Assembly: GCA_963854835.1 (NCBI GenBank)
Contig: OY978525.1
Span: 77,569,628-77,633,627, forward strand
Source of the DNA: Megamerina dolium
Taxonomy: Eukaryota > Arthropoda > Insecta > Diptera > Megamerinidae
Direction of reading: 5' to 3'
Length of the DNA: 64,000 bases
Made by a program: the position numbers and the translations under genes. Shown here piece by piece: positions 21,787 to 33,895 of this stretch. Numbering within the stretch: the first letter of the stretch is position 1; every line of letters starts with the position of its first letter. The notes beneath the pieces are model-generated. The model was not told where the DNA came from and searched no databases. It saw only the letters and a list, made by a program, of their open reading frames with translations.

Positions 21787-23258
21787 AAGCACAGATGGAA
21801 GAATGGGCAGGTGTGCTTACCAAACAGCAAAAAGAAAAGGCTTTACAACTATTGGAGAAGTACAGTTCAATCTTTTCTTCAAATGGAAAAACTAGAGGAC
21901 GAACAACCATCGTGAAGCATCACATTGACACCGGTGATTCTAGACCAATTCGTCAAACACCACGACGAGTTCCATTTGCCAAAAGAGACGAAACCATTAA
22001 GCTGATTTCCGATATGCAGAAACAAGGTGTTATTGAACCATCAGCGAGTCCATGGAGTTCACCAGTTGTGCTGGTAAAGAAGAAGGATGGAAGTACTCGA
22101 TTCTGTGTGGATTACAGAAAGCTGAATGATATTACGAAAAAAGATAGCTATCCACTGCCAAGAATCGATGACACTCTGGACACACTATCTGATGCGAAGT
22201 GGTTCTCAACTCTTGATTTGCAAAGTGGCTACTGGCAAGTGGAACTTGGTAAGGAGGACAAAGAGAAAACAGCTTTTAGTGTTGGCGATGGTCTATGGCA
22301 ATTTATAGTTATGCCATTTGGCTTATGCAGTGCGCCAGCTACTTTCGAACGTTTGATGGAGCGTGTACTCAGAGGACTACACTGGAAAACGTGCTTGGTG
22401 TACCTCGATGACATTATCGTGATGGGAAAAGATTTTAACGACCACCTGGAAAAGCTGAAAGAAGTATTTGAGCGTATACAATCAGCAGGGCTTAAACTGA
22501 ATATGAAAAAGTGTTCACTCTTCAGGCGAGAAGTTAAATATCTTGGTCATAAAGTAACAACAGAAGGGGTACATACCGACGAGGAGAAAGTAGGAGCAGT
22601 ACAAGAATGGCCTATTCCGTCGAATCTTCACGAGTTAAGAAGCTTCCTAGGCTTATGCACCTACTATAGACGATTTGTTCGTGGATTTGCAAACATCGCC
22701 AGCAGTCTGCATGAGTTGACAAGAAAGAACAAACCATTTGTGTGGGGCGAGGAACAACAGAAAGCATTCGAACAGCTGAAAGAAAGATTCTGTTCAGCAC
22801 CAGTATTAGCGTATCCAGTATCTGGTCAAAAGTTTGTGTTTTACACAGATGCGAGTGGCTATGGAATAGGTGGTGTGCTCTCTCAGATCATAGATGGGCA
22901 AGAAAACGTAATAGCATACTACAGTAAAATCCTGTCGAAGCCAGAAAGAAATTACTGTGTCACTCGAAGGGAGTTGCTTCCAATACTGGAATGTGTAAAG
23001 TATTTCCATAAATACTTGTACGGTCAGTCATTTCATCTACGAACTGACCACTCAGCGTCATCGAACATCGTAAAGGGGGACATCACGGCAACGAGGATGC
23101 TCTATCTCGTCGTCCGTGCAAAATGGAATGTAAACATTGTTCTCGAGTGGAAAGCAAGGAGCACATTGTCGATATACGACTTACGAATATATTGCCGGAG
23201 GAGTCATGGACCACCGAACGAGTGCAAGAAGATCAGCGGAACGACCCAGATCTCGTAA
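21702..23258 (+). pseudogene. Family A reverse transcriptase and RNase H (frameshifted end)
   Basis: Long frame with all RT landmarks: SPWSSPVVLVKKKDG, STLDLQSGYWQ (first Asp about residue 172), MPFGLCSAPATFERLM, YLDD at about 234-237, and YLGH. The connection domain (LRSFLGLCTYYRRFV) leads to RNase H with FYTDASGYGIGGVLSQ and a late LRTDH. After LRTDH (about 23049) the sequence jumps to the HSxxADALSRRP-type linker in another phase, so the last part of RNase H is deleted and the annotated end is out of frame. RT itself looks uninterrupted. Confidence 0.88.
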
Positions 23259-24560
23259 AGATTATGGAATACAAGGAGCAGGGCATACGTCCAGATTGGC
23301 AAGAAATGGTTAATGAGAGTCCAATAGCAAAGGCATACTGGGCGCAGTGGCAAAGCCTGCACTTACGAGACGGATGTTTATTCAGAGCATGGGCAAAGGG
23401 AAAAGGAAGATGGAAAAATCACTAATGATCATCTAGTGGTACCCAAGACAAGAATAAATGAAGTGATAGCTGAGTAACAGAATGCCTCCAGTGGAGGGCA
23501 TTTGGGAATCACCAAAACCGTCGAGAAAATAAAGAAACGATTCTATTGAGTTGGATGTCATGCCCATGTCGCTGATTGGATTCGGAAGTGTAAGCAATGT
23601 GCAATGGCCAAAGGTCCCACTAAGAAAAGTCGTGGTAAGATGCATCAATACACCGTGGGTGCTCCATTTGAGCGAATTGCTATGGACATAGCTGGGCCAT
23701 TTCCAATAAGTAACGCAGGAAACAGGTATGTTCTGGTAGTTGTAGATTACTTCAGTAAATGGCCTGAAGTATATCCCATTCCAAATCAAGAAGCTGGTAC
23801 AGTTGCGGATGTATTCGTCAACCTCCAAATCAAGAAGCTGGTACAGTTGCGGATGTATTCGTCAACCAATGAATTACTCGTTTTGGTGTACCGATGGAGT
23901 TACACTCAGACCAAGGTCGAAATTTCGAATCAGTTGTATTCCAGGAGATATGCCGCATGCTGGGTATATACAAAACTCGTACAACATCTTTGCATCCACA
24001 ATCTGATGGCATGGTAGAACGATTTAACCGTACCTTGGAGGAATATTTGAGAAAAGTCGTAGATAAATACCAAAGAGACTGGGATGTACAAACACCAATG
24101 TTCCTCATGGCATATTGATGCGCACAACATGATACTAAGGCTACTACACCGGCGATGGCAATTTTTGGAAACGATTTAAGACTGCCAGCTGATTTAAAAT
24201 TTGGAGCCGTAACACCAACGAGATCATCCGAAGGTACTTATACTAGCGAAAAGCGGGAACAGTTGGATGAAGTACATCGGTTCATCAGAGAGCGGTTGCA
24301 GATGATAAGCGATAAGATGAAGGCCAGGTATGACTTGAAAACAAATTCAAAAGGGTTCTATTAAGGAGAGCTTGTAATGCTTCGTAATCCACAACGAAAG
24401 AAAGGCCTGTCCCCTAAACTACAGACTCATTGGGAAGGACCCTATGAGATTATAACAAAGATAAATGACGTAGTGTATCGTATTCAACGTGCCTGGAATA
24501 AAAGAGCAAAGTTTAAAGAAGTGCACTTGGAGCGACTTCCGCCATATTGAGGGGAGGTAT
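23085..24560 (+). pseudogene. Family A integrase, copy 2 (broken)
   Basis: Collinear with 1-1392 but damaged. The start is open from 23085 to 23425, then a frameshift occurs near 23385-23400. In-frame stops lie near 23477, 23549 and 24116 (TGA in place of the sense codon at the matching site of copy 1), and at 24361. A 44-bp tandem duplication (23780-23823 and 23824-23867) disrupts the core between the first and second catalytic Asp. Catalytic motifs remain recognisable (AMDIAGPF, HSDQGRNF, GMVERFNRTLEE). The protein is not functional. Confidence 0.92.
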
Positions 24561-24600
24561 AAAAACTTGTTCGGGACGAACAAGTTTAAAAGGAGGGCAG

Positions 24601-25037
24601 TGTAACGAGTATCGATAGTTGGTTACTCATCACTATTGGACTGACACTATTGGCAGCATCGAAACGAATGTCAACAAAAAGAAATAAGTAATAACCAGAA
24701 CAAGCCAACGAGAAAGAAAGAGAAGAATCTCGATAAAGGAAGATTCTGGGGTGTTGCCAACAGAGTATAAATAGAGCCAGTGTTGAGAAGTCAGAATCAA
24801 TCGAATTCCGAACGTGACTGCGCAAACATCTATACAGAGGCAAAAGTTGCTAGTACATTAAAGTGTAATTGTAAATAGTTGATTATAAACAGAGTTGATT
24901 GTAAATAGAGTTTATTAAATAAATTGTTGCTGTATATAGTTGTATAAAATAAGTGTTGCAGTTATTATTAATAGAATCTAGTGATCGAACAAGGTAATTC
25001 CAATAGAATTAAACGCTCACAAAATAAAAACGTAAAA
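24601..25037 (+). repeat. 3' LTR of Gypsy family A, copy 2
   Basis: 437 bp, starts TGTAACGAGT after a polypurine tract (aaaggagggcag, about 24588-24600) and ends ACGTAAAA where the other LTRs end ACGTAACA. The TATA box is conserved. It is followed by TA repeats, consistent with a 4-bp ATAT target. Confidence 0.92.
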
Positions 25038-25069
25038 TATATATTTATATATATATATATATAAGTATA

Positions 25070-25423
25070 AGTTAAGGCGTCAAGTGTAGCTCGTCATAGC
25101 CTTTAATTTTTAGCTGCTCATCAAAGTGAGGGTTAAACCTTGCGGCGAATTGATGATAATGACAATAAATGCAATGCAATGCAAATGCAATGCAATATCA
25201 AGCAAATTAACAATGCAATAACAAAATCAAAGGATCTTTCGCGAAGCTTAATTCAGCAAGATCAAGGCAGCTTAATTGAGTTCGATAGATAATGAGTAAG
25301 AGAGAGGAGCATACAATTACCGTTAGTTGGTGAACGCTCAGTGCAAAAGTATTTTTATAAGAACAAGTAGAATAAAACGAGCATTGATCGAAGTAAGATC
25401 AAAGAAAATACTTGTTTATTAAC
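25070..25423 (+). repeat. 5' LTR of gypsy-like family C
   Basis: Starts AGTTAAGG and ends TTAAC(T), the AGTTA...TAACT style of gypsy-type elements. It contains a (tgcaatgcaa)-type short tandem array near 25167-25195. A primer site follows immediately. No matching 3' LTR was found downstream. Confidence 0.7.
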
Positions 25424-25441
25424 TGGCTCCCAACGTGGGGC
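25424..25441 (+). promoter_or_regulatory. Primer binding site, tRNA-Lys type
   Basis: tggctcccaacgtggggc is, from memory, one mismatch from the complement of the tRNA-Lys(CUU) 3' end including CCA. It lies at the LTR boundary. Confidence 0.75.
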
Positions 25442-25912
25442 ATGTCAAAATACTACTGGTCACAATTTGCGGTTATAGGATCATAACATCCGTTAGCAAT
25501 AAAAATTCCTATAAGGAAGGACGAACAGTACAGTGGGTCCCAAGAATCATCATCATCCTATATTCGGAGGAAGAAAGTTGTCATTATTACCTTATTGAAA
25601 AATGAAGAGTGTGAATTCCTATAATTAGGATCTAAAATTCTACTAATTCACTAATTCACTAATTCTACTTATTCACAAAAAATTTGTGAGTAATAATCAA
25701 AATAGACAGGTATACCAGAATGTTCCAACAGTAAAAAGATCTATAAAAAAATAATAATTTGGGTTTGTGAAATCATTTGAGAAAACGGAAATAGCTCGTT
25801 CATTTTGTTTTAGTATAAAACAAAATCTCAGAAATAACTATCAATATCATTAGTGTAAATTTATTAAAATTTTGTTAAAATACTTTCCAATTTCTAACTT
25901 CAATGCAATAAA
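25442..25912 (+). other. Family C leader
   Basis: AT-rich untranslated leader between primer site and Gag start. I see no other feature. Confidence 0.5.
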
Positions 25913-28682
25913 ATGAGTGTTTCGAAGGAACAAGTACTGCAAATAGTTAGAGATGCTAGCGAACAGCATAAACAGGAACTAGCTGCCCAAATAGTTGCTC
26001 TCACCACAGCTCTTATACACCTTATATATTCGTGGTCGATTCCGGGAAATGATCCATAAAAATATAAATGCGTTCGCGAATCCAGATCGAGCTTTACCAT
26101 ATAACACGAACGTGGAGGGTATCATTTGTATTTCTACGGATGAGCCTATCTATAGTAAAACCTATTCCTATCCAGTATCAGCAGCGGAATTTATAAACAG
26201 AGAAATTAGTGCTCTCCTCAAAGATGGTATAATCCGTAAGTCGTGCTCTCCCTACAACTCACCTATCCACGTTGTTACTAAAAAAGATTTGGACGAAAAT
26301 GGCAAGCAGAAGTTGAGAATGGTGATTGATTTCCGTAAACTCAATGATAAAACAATCTCTGATCGATATCCCATTCCCGACAAGTCCGTAATTTTGGCTA
26401 ATTTGGGGAAATCACAGTTTTCTACTACTTTTGACTTGAAGTCAGGCTTCCTCCAAATCATTTTGCGTGAAAAAGATAGGCATAAAACCGCCTTCAGTGT
26501 TAACAATGGGAAGTATGAGTTTTGCCGCTTGCCCTTCGGCTTGAAGAACGCTCCAAGTATTTTTCAGCGTGCGATTGATGATGTTCTCCGCGAAGAGATT
26601 GGCAAAACTTGTCATGTTTACATTGACGACATCATTAATTTTTCACCCGATGAAGAATCGCATTTAACAGACGTTGATAAAATTTCGAGAAAGCTGGAAA
26701 AGTCTGGAATGAGAGTTTCATCAGAAAAGTCACAGTTTTTTAAGACAGAAGTTGAGTTCTTGGGTTTCACTATCTCGCAAAAAGGTATAAAAACGTGTCA
26801 GAGCAAAATCCATGATATAATTAACAACAAAGCCCCGGAGACTCTAAGTGGTTTGCGCTCCTTTCTTGGCCTTGCTGGGTACTATCGCAGATGCGTCAGG
26901 AATTATGCTGCCATAGCTAAGCCATTAACGAAATATTTGCGAGGAGAAAATGGGCACGTTGAAGCAAGCAAATCAAAAAATATTAAAATAACTCTTGATT
27001 TGGAGGCCATGTCTGCGTTTGTAAAGATTAAGAAAATACTGGCTTCTGACGATGTTCTATTGCAATATCCCGATTATAGCCTGCCATTTGAGTTAACAAC
27101 TGACGCTTCGTCAAATGCTTTCGGAGCAGTTTGTCTCAAAACGGTCGGCTCATAACAATGATTTCCCGGACACTTTCCTCAACGGAACAAAATTACGCCA
27201 CAAATGAGCGCGAAATGCTTTCTATTGTGTGGGCTTTGAAGGCTCTTCGACACTACTTATATGGCATCCAAAATATTAATATCTTTACAGATTCTCAATG
27301 TCGGAGATAATCCCTACACAAAAATGAAGAGATGGCGAGCCTTCATCGAAGAGTTCTCGCCAACTTTGCATTATAAGGCAGGGAAAGAGAACCAAGTGGC
27401 TGACGCGCTCTCTAGGCAATTCATTAATATACTTAGCGAGTCGATGGAAACAACTCATAGCGAAGATTCCCTTACAAATGTCATTAAAACTATAAAATAC
27501 CCGATAAATCAATTTAAAAACCAGCTAGTTTTGTCAAAAAGTCTATCATTAAATAAAACTACCAAGATTATTTTCCAAAATGTTTTTCTCCATACAATTA
27601 ATTTTGACACGGTCGTAAACTTATTACGATGTTTAAAGAATGTAATTAACCTAAAGATTACTAACGCAATACACTGCGATCGTACGACCCTAATAGAAGT
27701 TCAAAATTCTTTAGTTTCATCATTCCCAGGTGTTAAATTTCTGCATACTGAATTATTCGTAATAGACCTCACAAACAAAAATGATCAGCTTGAAGTCATT
27801 GCCACTGAATACAGTCGCGCACATCGCAGCTTGTTAGAAAATTTCAAACAAATTTCCCGCGAATACTATTTCCCTGATATTAAAAAGTCTTTGAAATCCC
27901 TAATCTCGAATTAAAAAATATGCTTAGAGAATAAATATCAGCGCAAGCCATCCAATCTTGAGATAGGAAACACTCCAATTCCAAATTATCCAGGCGAGAT
28001 TTTTCATGTTGACATTTTTATTACAGATAAACAGCATTTTCTAACATGCATGGATAAATTTTCCAACTACGTCATCGTCAAATCCATTGCTTCACGATCT
28101 ATGGCTGATGTTAAAGATGCTCTACTTGAAATGTTATTAGTATTCCAAAATACAAAAACAATTGTTTCAGATAATGAAAAAGCGTTCCATTCAAACGTAA
28201 TCAAAACTATCCTAAGAGATAACTTTTCAATTGAGCAATTCTTTATTCCAACTTTACACAGCGAAACCAACGGTCAGATTGAAAGGTTCCATTCAACGTT
28301 AATGGAGATAGCTCGGTGTATTAAAATTCAACAACACCTGAATAATACCATAGACCTAGTACTTTTAGCAACTTATAAATATAACAACAGCATACATTCC
28401 ACAACAAATGAAAAGCACATTGACATTTTTCAAAATTGTCCGGCTGATGAGTTGATTGCGGTTCGAGAAAAATTAGATAATGCGCAGGAAAAAACTTTAC
28501 GAAGACTTAATGAAAACAAAACGATGAAAACCTACGCACCCGGAGATAAGGTTTATTTGAGGAGAAACAAACGACTGGGGAACAAGTTTAATAAAATTTT
28601 TGTTGAAAAAGTTGTTGATAGAGACCTAGGTACCACGGTCTTAATCGAAGGGAAAACAATTCATAAAAGTAATCTCAGATGA
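25913..28682 (+). pseudogene. Family C gag-pol with internal deletion
   Basis: A Gag start (MSVSKEQVLQIVRDASEQHK) at 25913 is joined after about 35 codons to the start of Pol RT, out of phase, so most of Gag and the protease are deleted near 26012-26030. RT runs from about 26015 to 27155 with RMVIDFRKLND, TFDLKSGFLQI, RLPFGLKNAPSIFQR and the catalytic YIDD near 26619. RNase H starts (LTTDASSNAFGAV) and is broken by a frameshift near 27155, resuming with NEREMLSIVWALKALRHYLY. The linker and integrase run from 27261 to 28682 in one phase with a single stop, TAA at 27912-27914, at the position of a zinc-finger cysteine. The integrase core has MDKFSNYV, VSDNEKAF and IERFHSTLMEIARC. The end pattern (GDKVYLRRNK, LIEGKTIHKSNLR) resembles gypsy/mdg4 Pol. 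No env was seen. Confidence 0.9.
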
Positions 28683-29050
28683 TTTCACCAATTCGCATTT
28701 GCAAGGAAAAGATTTTATAATGTTCAGTTAAATTTAAAAAGGAGTCAAGAATTGAAACGAACCAATTAAGTTCATAAAAAACCATAAATTTTGATTATTT
28801 ACATTTAAAATAAAAATATATTTAATTTCAATTTCTATAAGTTGTTGCACTTACGGCATATTTATATTTGTAAGACATAAGATATAGGAATTGTTAATTT
28901 TTAAGTTAAATCACTAAAGCCAAGTCCAATACCACCCAAAGTAACTCATCCAGACGAAATTCTCTGTAACTGCAAATGAGGTAACGAACTCTCTCGGTAT
29001 AACACCGATAACTACCGATATTTTAATTTCAACGCCCGCAACCAACCAAT
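28683..29050. other. AT-rich 3' region of family C
   Basis: No env frame and no LTR matching 25070-25423. I see nothing else to annotate. Confidence 0.4.
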
Positions 29051-29525
29051 AATGGTATTGGCCACCAACGAAATGCTTTACAATTTGGAAGTTGATGGAA
29101 AGTGTACTAATGCGAATACAACAACTGCCACAAGTATCAGCAGCACCACCATCTCATCAACCATAACAATAACAACAACATATAATAAAGCGAACCAAAT
29201 AGAATAAAATCACCGACAACAACAGCAAGATTTGTCGTCAAGTAACAATAGCAATAGTTTGCAAGTGGCAAAGGAGATGGCGAGGAGTGACATATCCAGC
29301 AAACATCAACAATCCTGAAAACACCGGATTTCGGATCATAGTTTAGTCAAGTAGATGTTTAATTATTATATTTTTATAATTTATTATTCTATGATTTATT
29401 AACAGTTGATTAAAACTAATTTTACTTTATTAGAAAGGCAAGAAGCGATCGGTGATTGAAAACACGGCGGTACAACTCAACCAACAACCAAGGTATGAGC
29501 CCACCGGCATCTCTCTCACATACAC
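29051..29525 (-). repeat. LINE 3' end fragment, sister of 8345-8790
   Basis: Matches 8345-8790 along its length: atggtattggcc, the CAA-rich tracts, tagcaatagtttgcaa and gagcccaccggcatctctct. It holds the 3' UTR and the last codons of an R1/LOA-type ORF2. It is cut on the right by a (TA)n tract. Confidence 0.75.
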
Positions 29526-29603
29526 ATATATAAATATGTATATATATACATACATGTGTGTATATATAGATATATATATATATATATATTTATAGATATA
29601 TAC

Positions 29604-29698
<95 letters not shown>

Positions 29699-29699
29699 A
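29526..29699. repeat. (TA)n microsatellite
   Basis: TA run with occasional G or C interruptions, joined to the LINE fragment on the left. Confidence 0.95.
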
Positions 29700-30239
29700 G
29701 GCGGGATTGCCAGAGCATGTAATCATTAATGCTAATTGGACAACAATCCACAATCAACACTCTGCTATCAATTATCTTCAATCAACAATTAGGATTTGTT
29801 TTCTCTCCCCAAGCGTTTCTTCTAACTCTTCTAAAAGTTGAAATCCCGAATATCATGTTTTTCCGTGGTAAACTGGTGCTTCCCGCATTGTTTTCTTCAG
29901 CCGACTGCATTTTTCGCACAATTGATGATGTTTGACACGCAATCAACCAGCAAAATATTGTGGAAACAATTTCTTATAGTTAATTTTAATAAATTTTGGT
30001 ATTAGTATTAAATGTATAAAATATTGTGTATTTATTTTTTATTGATTCTCTATTTTTTCCCAATTCGGATGGAGGTTCCGTCTCTCTTGCAGTATTCCTG
30101 CAAGGGGGCGGAAAATCTACATCAGATCGCTAATGTCGCGCACTGTCTGTAATGAATGTATAAATAATAACTTTCAGTGGGTTGGCAACTCCAGTCAAGT
30201 TATCACGTTAGTTTTTTCTATTTGCCGCTCTTTTCTTCC
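29700..30239. other. Unassigned stretch
   Basis: No protein motif. 30131-30239 (cgcgcactgtctg...gtcaagttatcacg) may be the start of the leader-like repeat that follows. Confidence 0.35.
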
Positions 30240-30570
30240 CCCTTTTTTTCATTTTTCCTTTCTAATCCTTTTCTATTATTGTATTATTATTCCCAAAAAA
30301 TTATCTCGGCAAGTTAGACAGTGCGCGAAATTAAAATCCGTATTTTTTTTATATCTAAAAGTGTAAATTAAAACTAAGATAAATAAGTGAAATAAATTGA
30401 AGGAAATTTAGAACTCAGTAATTAAAATAAACAAGCCTTATACAAACTAAAACATACAACTAAAAATTATTTCAATTAAATTATACAGAAAGTGAGTGCC
30501 ATACCAAAACAATAACAGTAGCAAGATTTGAGCCAACTTGCGGCCCACCGGCAATCCCCCTCTCACCTCT
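30240..30570 (+). repeat. Leader-like repeat, copy 2
   Basis: Same sequence as 10157-10442 with a small extra segment near 30450-30485 (aacta...aattaaattatacagaaag, partly duplicated). It is followed by caccggcaatccccctctca, which resembles the start of the LINE fragment at 29500. Confidence 0.6.
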
Positions 30571-30592
30571 TCACATCAATTTATCTAAATAC

Positions 30593-31090
30593 TGTAACGA
30601 GTATCGATGGTTATTCATAACTAATTGTGAGTAACACGAAAATGGTAGCATCGAAACGAATGTCAACAAAAATGAATAGGTTATAACCAGAAAAAGTCCA
30701 AGAGATTAGAGAACGAATTAAATGTTTTAAAAATAAACGGACCATGCACATCAGAGATTAAAGACACAGGCACAATCAAACTAAAGCATTTGATGTAACC
30801 ACGCCATTCAATGTCTGCAAGCTTCAGTTCGAGACAACATCTTCGAAGAATCATTGGGATGCTGCTGAAAGGACTGCTGCTTTTATAGTTATATAAGATA
30901 ACGCGTCAGAAATTTTTTAAATGGCTCCAGAGAAAGATCGTGATAGCTATCAATCATTGATAGACAAACTCCAGCGTATATATGGACACGAATATAAGAA
31001 CCAACTCCATTGATTGGAAATAAGATCGCTTGTGTAATGGAGTAATGAGAGCCTTTAGGATATCGCTAGAGGCAGAAACATCAGATCTGG
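30593..31090 (+). pseudogene. Gypsy family A relic, copy 3
   Basis: The first ~115 bp of the family A LTR (TGTAACGAGTATCGATGG...) fused to Gag sequence matching 20735-21100. The Gag part has several stops and indels and keeps about 70 bp (agatcgcttgtg... to ctggttgaagcag) beyond the point where copy 2 is deleted. It is an old, divergent relic. Confidence 0.82.
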
Positions 31091-31158
31091 TTGAAGCAGT
31101 GTGTCAGTGTGCGACACGAAAACAAATTTACTCGTTCGGTTCATTTGCAACAAATCAG

Positions 31159-32000
31159 TGTTGTGAACCAAAATGATACGTCTCTAATTTATGCGTTTGG
31201 ATCACTACATTATAAAATCATTCTAATTATTATCTTCTTTATCAAATCATTATTCACATTAAATTTAATGGGTATTATTAACATGTTATAACAACAATTA
31301 ATATATTCTGCACATTATATTATATATTATAAACTGTAATAACATAACAATTATTGTAATGATACAATGATCATTACCGATTTTGTATGACGTAATGATC
31401 ATTGTGTCACTTTGGCTGCATTGAGTTGTCATGTTGGTAAAAATGCATGGTCATGGTTATATTGCACTTCCCATAAAAAATAAATAAATATGTGGCACAT
31501 AAAGCCCCAAAGGGCTCATTGGCCGAGCTTCTCTTCCATTACTGTTGTGCGTCTTAAATTTTGGACAATATTAGAAGGGACCTACTTATTTTAGCCGGTT
31601 CCGAACGGCAGAACACTTGTGGCATCACTTTTTTTGAGCTTTGTCACAGAGTTCTTTAAGAAGCTTTTTCATGGCAAGTTTTTACTGTCAGAAGAATTAC
31701 CAATTGCTTGCCGACAGGTGGGTACCGTTCGAAAGAAAAATCTTATCGATATTAAATTTGTTATGCATCAGCCGGGGATTGAACCACGACGTACAGATCA
31801 GAAGGCGAACACACTAACCCACTACGTCACCCACCTCCCATAGTTGTTAAAAAACAAACAAAATAAGCAACAAACATTCATGCGAAATACTTAAAGCATA
31901 AAAACAAAAACAAAACTCAAATTATAACGATGGCCTTCCGAAGAAATGGCAATAAATTGGCTTACTGTTGAAATTGCAATTTTTTTAAAATTTCTATATT
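31159..32000 (+). repeat. Family D LTR and leader relic
   Basis: Starts TGTTGTGAACC and follows, with divergence, the LTR and leader of family D at 56730-57185 (atttatgcgtttggatcac, aacaaaataagcaaca, ttcaagagcattg). A SINE interrupts it at about 31477-31835. Confidence 0.7.
31477..31835 (-). mobile_element. SINE copy 3, near full length
   Basis: Minus-strand copy with the tail at the left (taaataaatatgtggcac) and the tRNA-like head at the right, including a B-box-like ggattgaaccac in reverse. Flanks share tcccata at 31470-31476 and 31836-31842, or ten bases with one mismatch. It is inserted in a family D LTR relic. Confidence 0.88.
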
Positions 32001-32430
32001 CAAGAGCATTGTAAAATTAGGCAATATAAACTGAGAACTTCAGTAACTGTGGTAGTCAAGATAACAAAATTATGTAATAAGAAGTTACTGTGACTAAGAA
32101 AACTGTAAAATATAGTGATTTAAAAAATTGGATAATGAAAAGTCATAGTGATTCAAAAGATTGTGCAACAAGAGATTGTAAATTTAAATGACTAAGAAAA
32201 ATTGTAAAAGAAGTAAAAGTAAAAATAAATAAACTCGAAAGGAGAAAAGAAAATATACAATAAACTGCTACATGAAAGTTATTTTTGAAGCGGAGTGAAA
32301 AAGTGGTGGTTCCTAGAAATTAAGGGGTCAAGTAAATGTTGTGATCTGCGAAAAGTAGACGCATCCGGTATGTGAGGTCCTAGGGTTGTTCAATTCGTCC
32401 AAAAGGTGCGAATATAATCTTCATCCAAAT
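32001..32430. other. Unassigned A-rich stretch
   Basis: A-rich leader-like sequence with no gene motif. Confidence 0.35.
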
Positions 32431-32681
32431 TATGGGCTTTGTTGTTGTCATCATGAGCGTGTTTGTGATTCTGAGCACCAATATTCTCGCGGTCGCCTTA
32501 ATATGAGCCTTTGGGTAAAGCGGTAAGTAGCCACATATAAACAAACTCATTACTCCAGAAACAAGAACAACGAACGAGCAAATGAATTCCGATCAGATAA
32601 TTGATTAGTGTCCATTCACATAAACGTGAACCTATCGGAACACGTAGTCGAGATCCACACATGGTTGTCGACTTGGTTAAC

Positions 32682-32941
32682 ATAAGCCACATCCTTTTGC
32701 ACGCGAGTTGCAAAAGAACACTGACTTATTTGCCGAACTGCATGCAAAGCAACAACAAAAATAAGCAACCTAGTTCAATTGAAGTTGTTTATATTTTAAT
32801 CGACCTGAGTTATAAGCGACATCCTTTTGCACGCGAGTTGCAAAAGAACACTGACTTATTTGCCGAACTGCATACAAAGCAACAACAAAAATAAGCGACC
32901 TAGTTCAATTGCAGTTGTTTATATTTTAATCGACCTGAGTT
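32682..32941 (+). repeat. 130-bp tandem duplication
   Basis: Two adjacent units (32682-32811 and 32812-32941) differing at only a few positions (for example gcatgcaaag against gcatacaaag). Each holds an imperfect palindrome around ttttgcacgcgagttgcaaa. Confidence 0.9.
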
Positions 32942-32943
32942 AT

Positions 32944-33000
32944 AGTGTTGGAAAGTATAAAAACAGCACTATTGTGAATAGAATACTGGAATTCGCTTCG
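32944..33000 (+). promoter_or_regulatory. Candidate TATA promoter
   Basis: gtataaaaacagcactattg begins about 13 bp after the second 130-bp unit. It looks like a TATA box, but the start site is inferred. Confidence 0.45.
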
Positions 33001-33110
33001 GAAATTTCAACAACACGTCAAATTATTGTAAATATAAACAAAAATAAGCAAAAAAAAGCAAATGCAAATAAAAATTTATTTTAAATAAACGAATATATTT
33101 ACCACAGATT

Positions 33111-33895
<785 letters not shown>

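Larger units (their letters stand above)
32431..33110 (+). repeat. LTR-like promoter region (unassigned family)
   Basis: Non-coding region with a 130-bp tandem duplication, a TATA-type box and A/T-rich polyadenylation-like sequence (aaataaaaatttattttaaa near 33067). This layout resembles U3-R-U5, but no partner copy is in the window and the ends could not be fixed. Confidence 0.45.

Noticed and set aside
32682..32941. CRISPR-like or satellite array
   Set aside because: Only two units of 130 bp without spacers, next to a TATA box.
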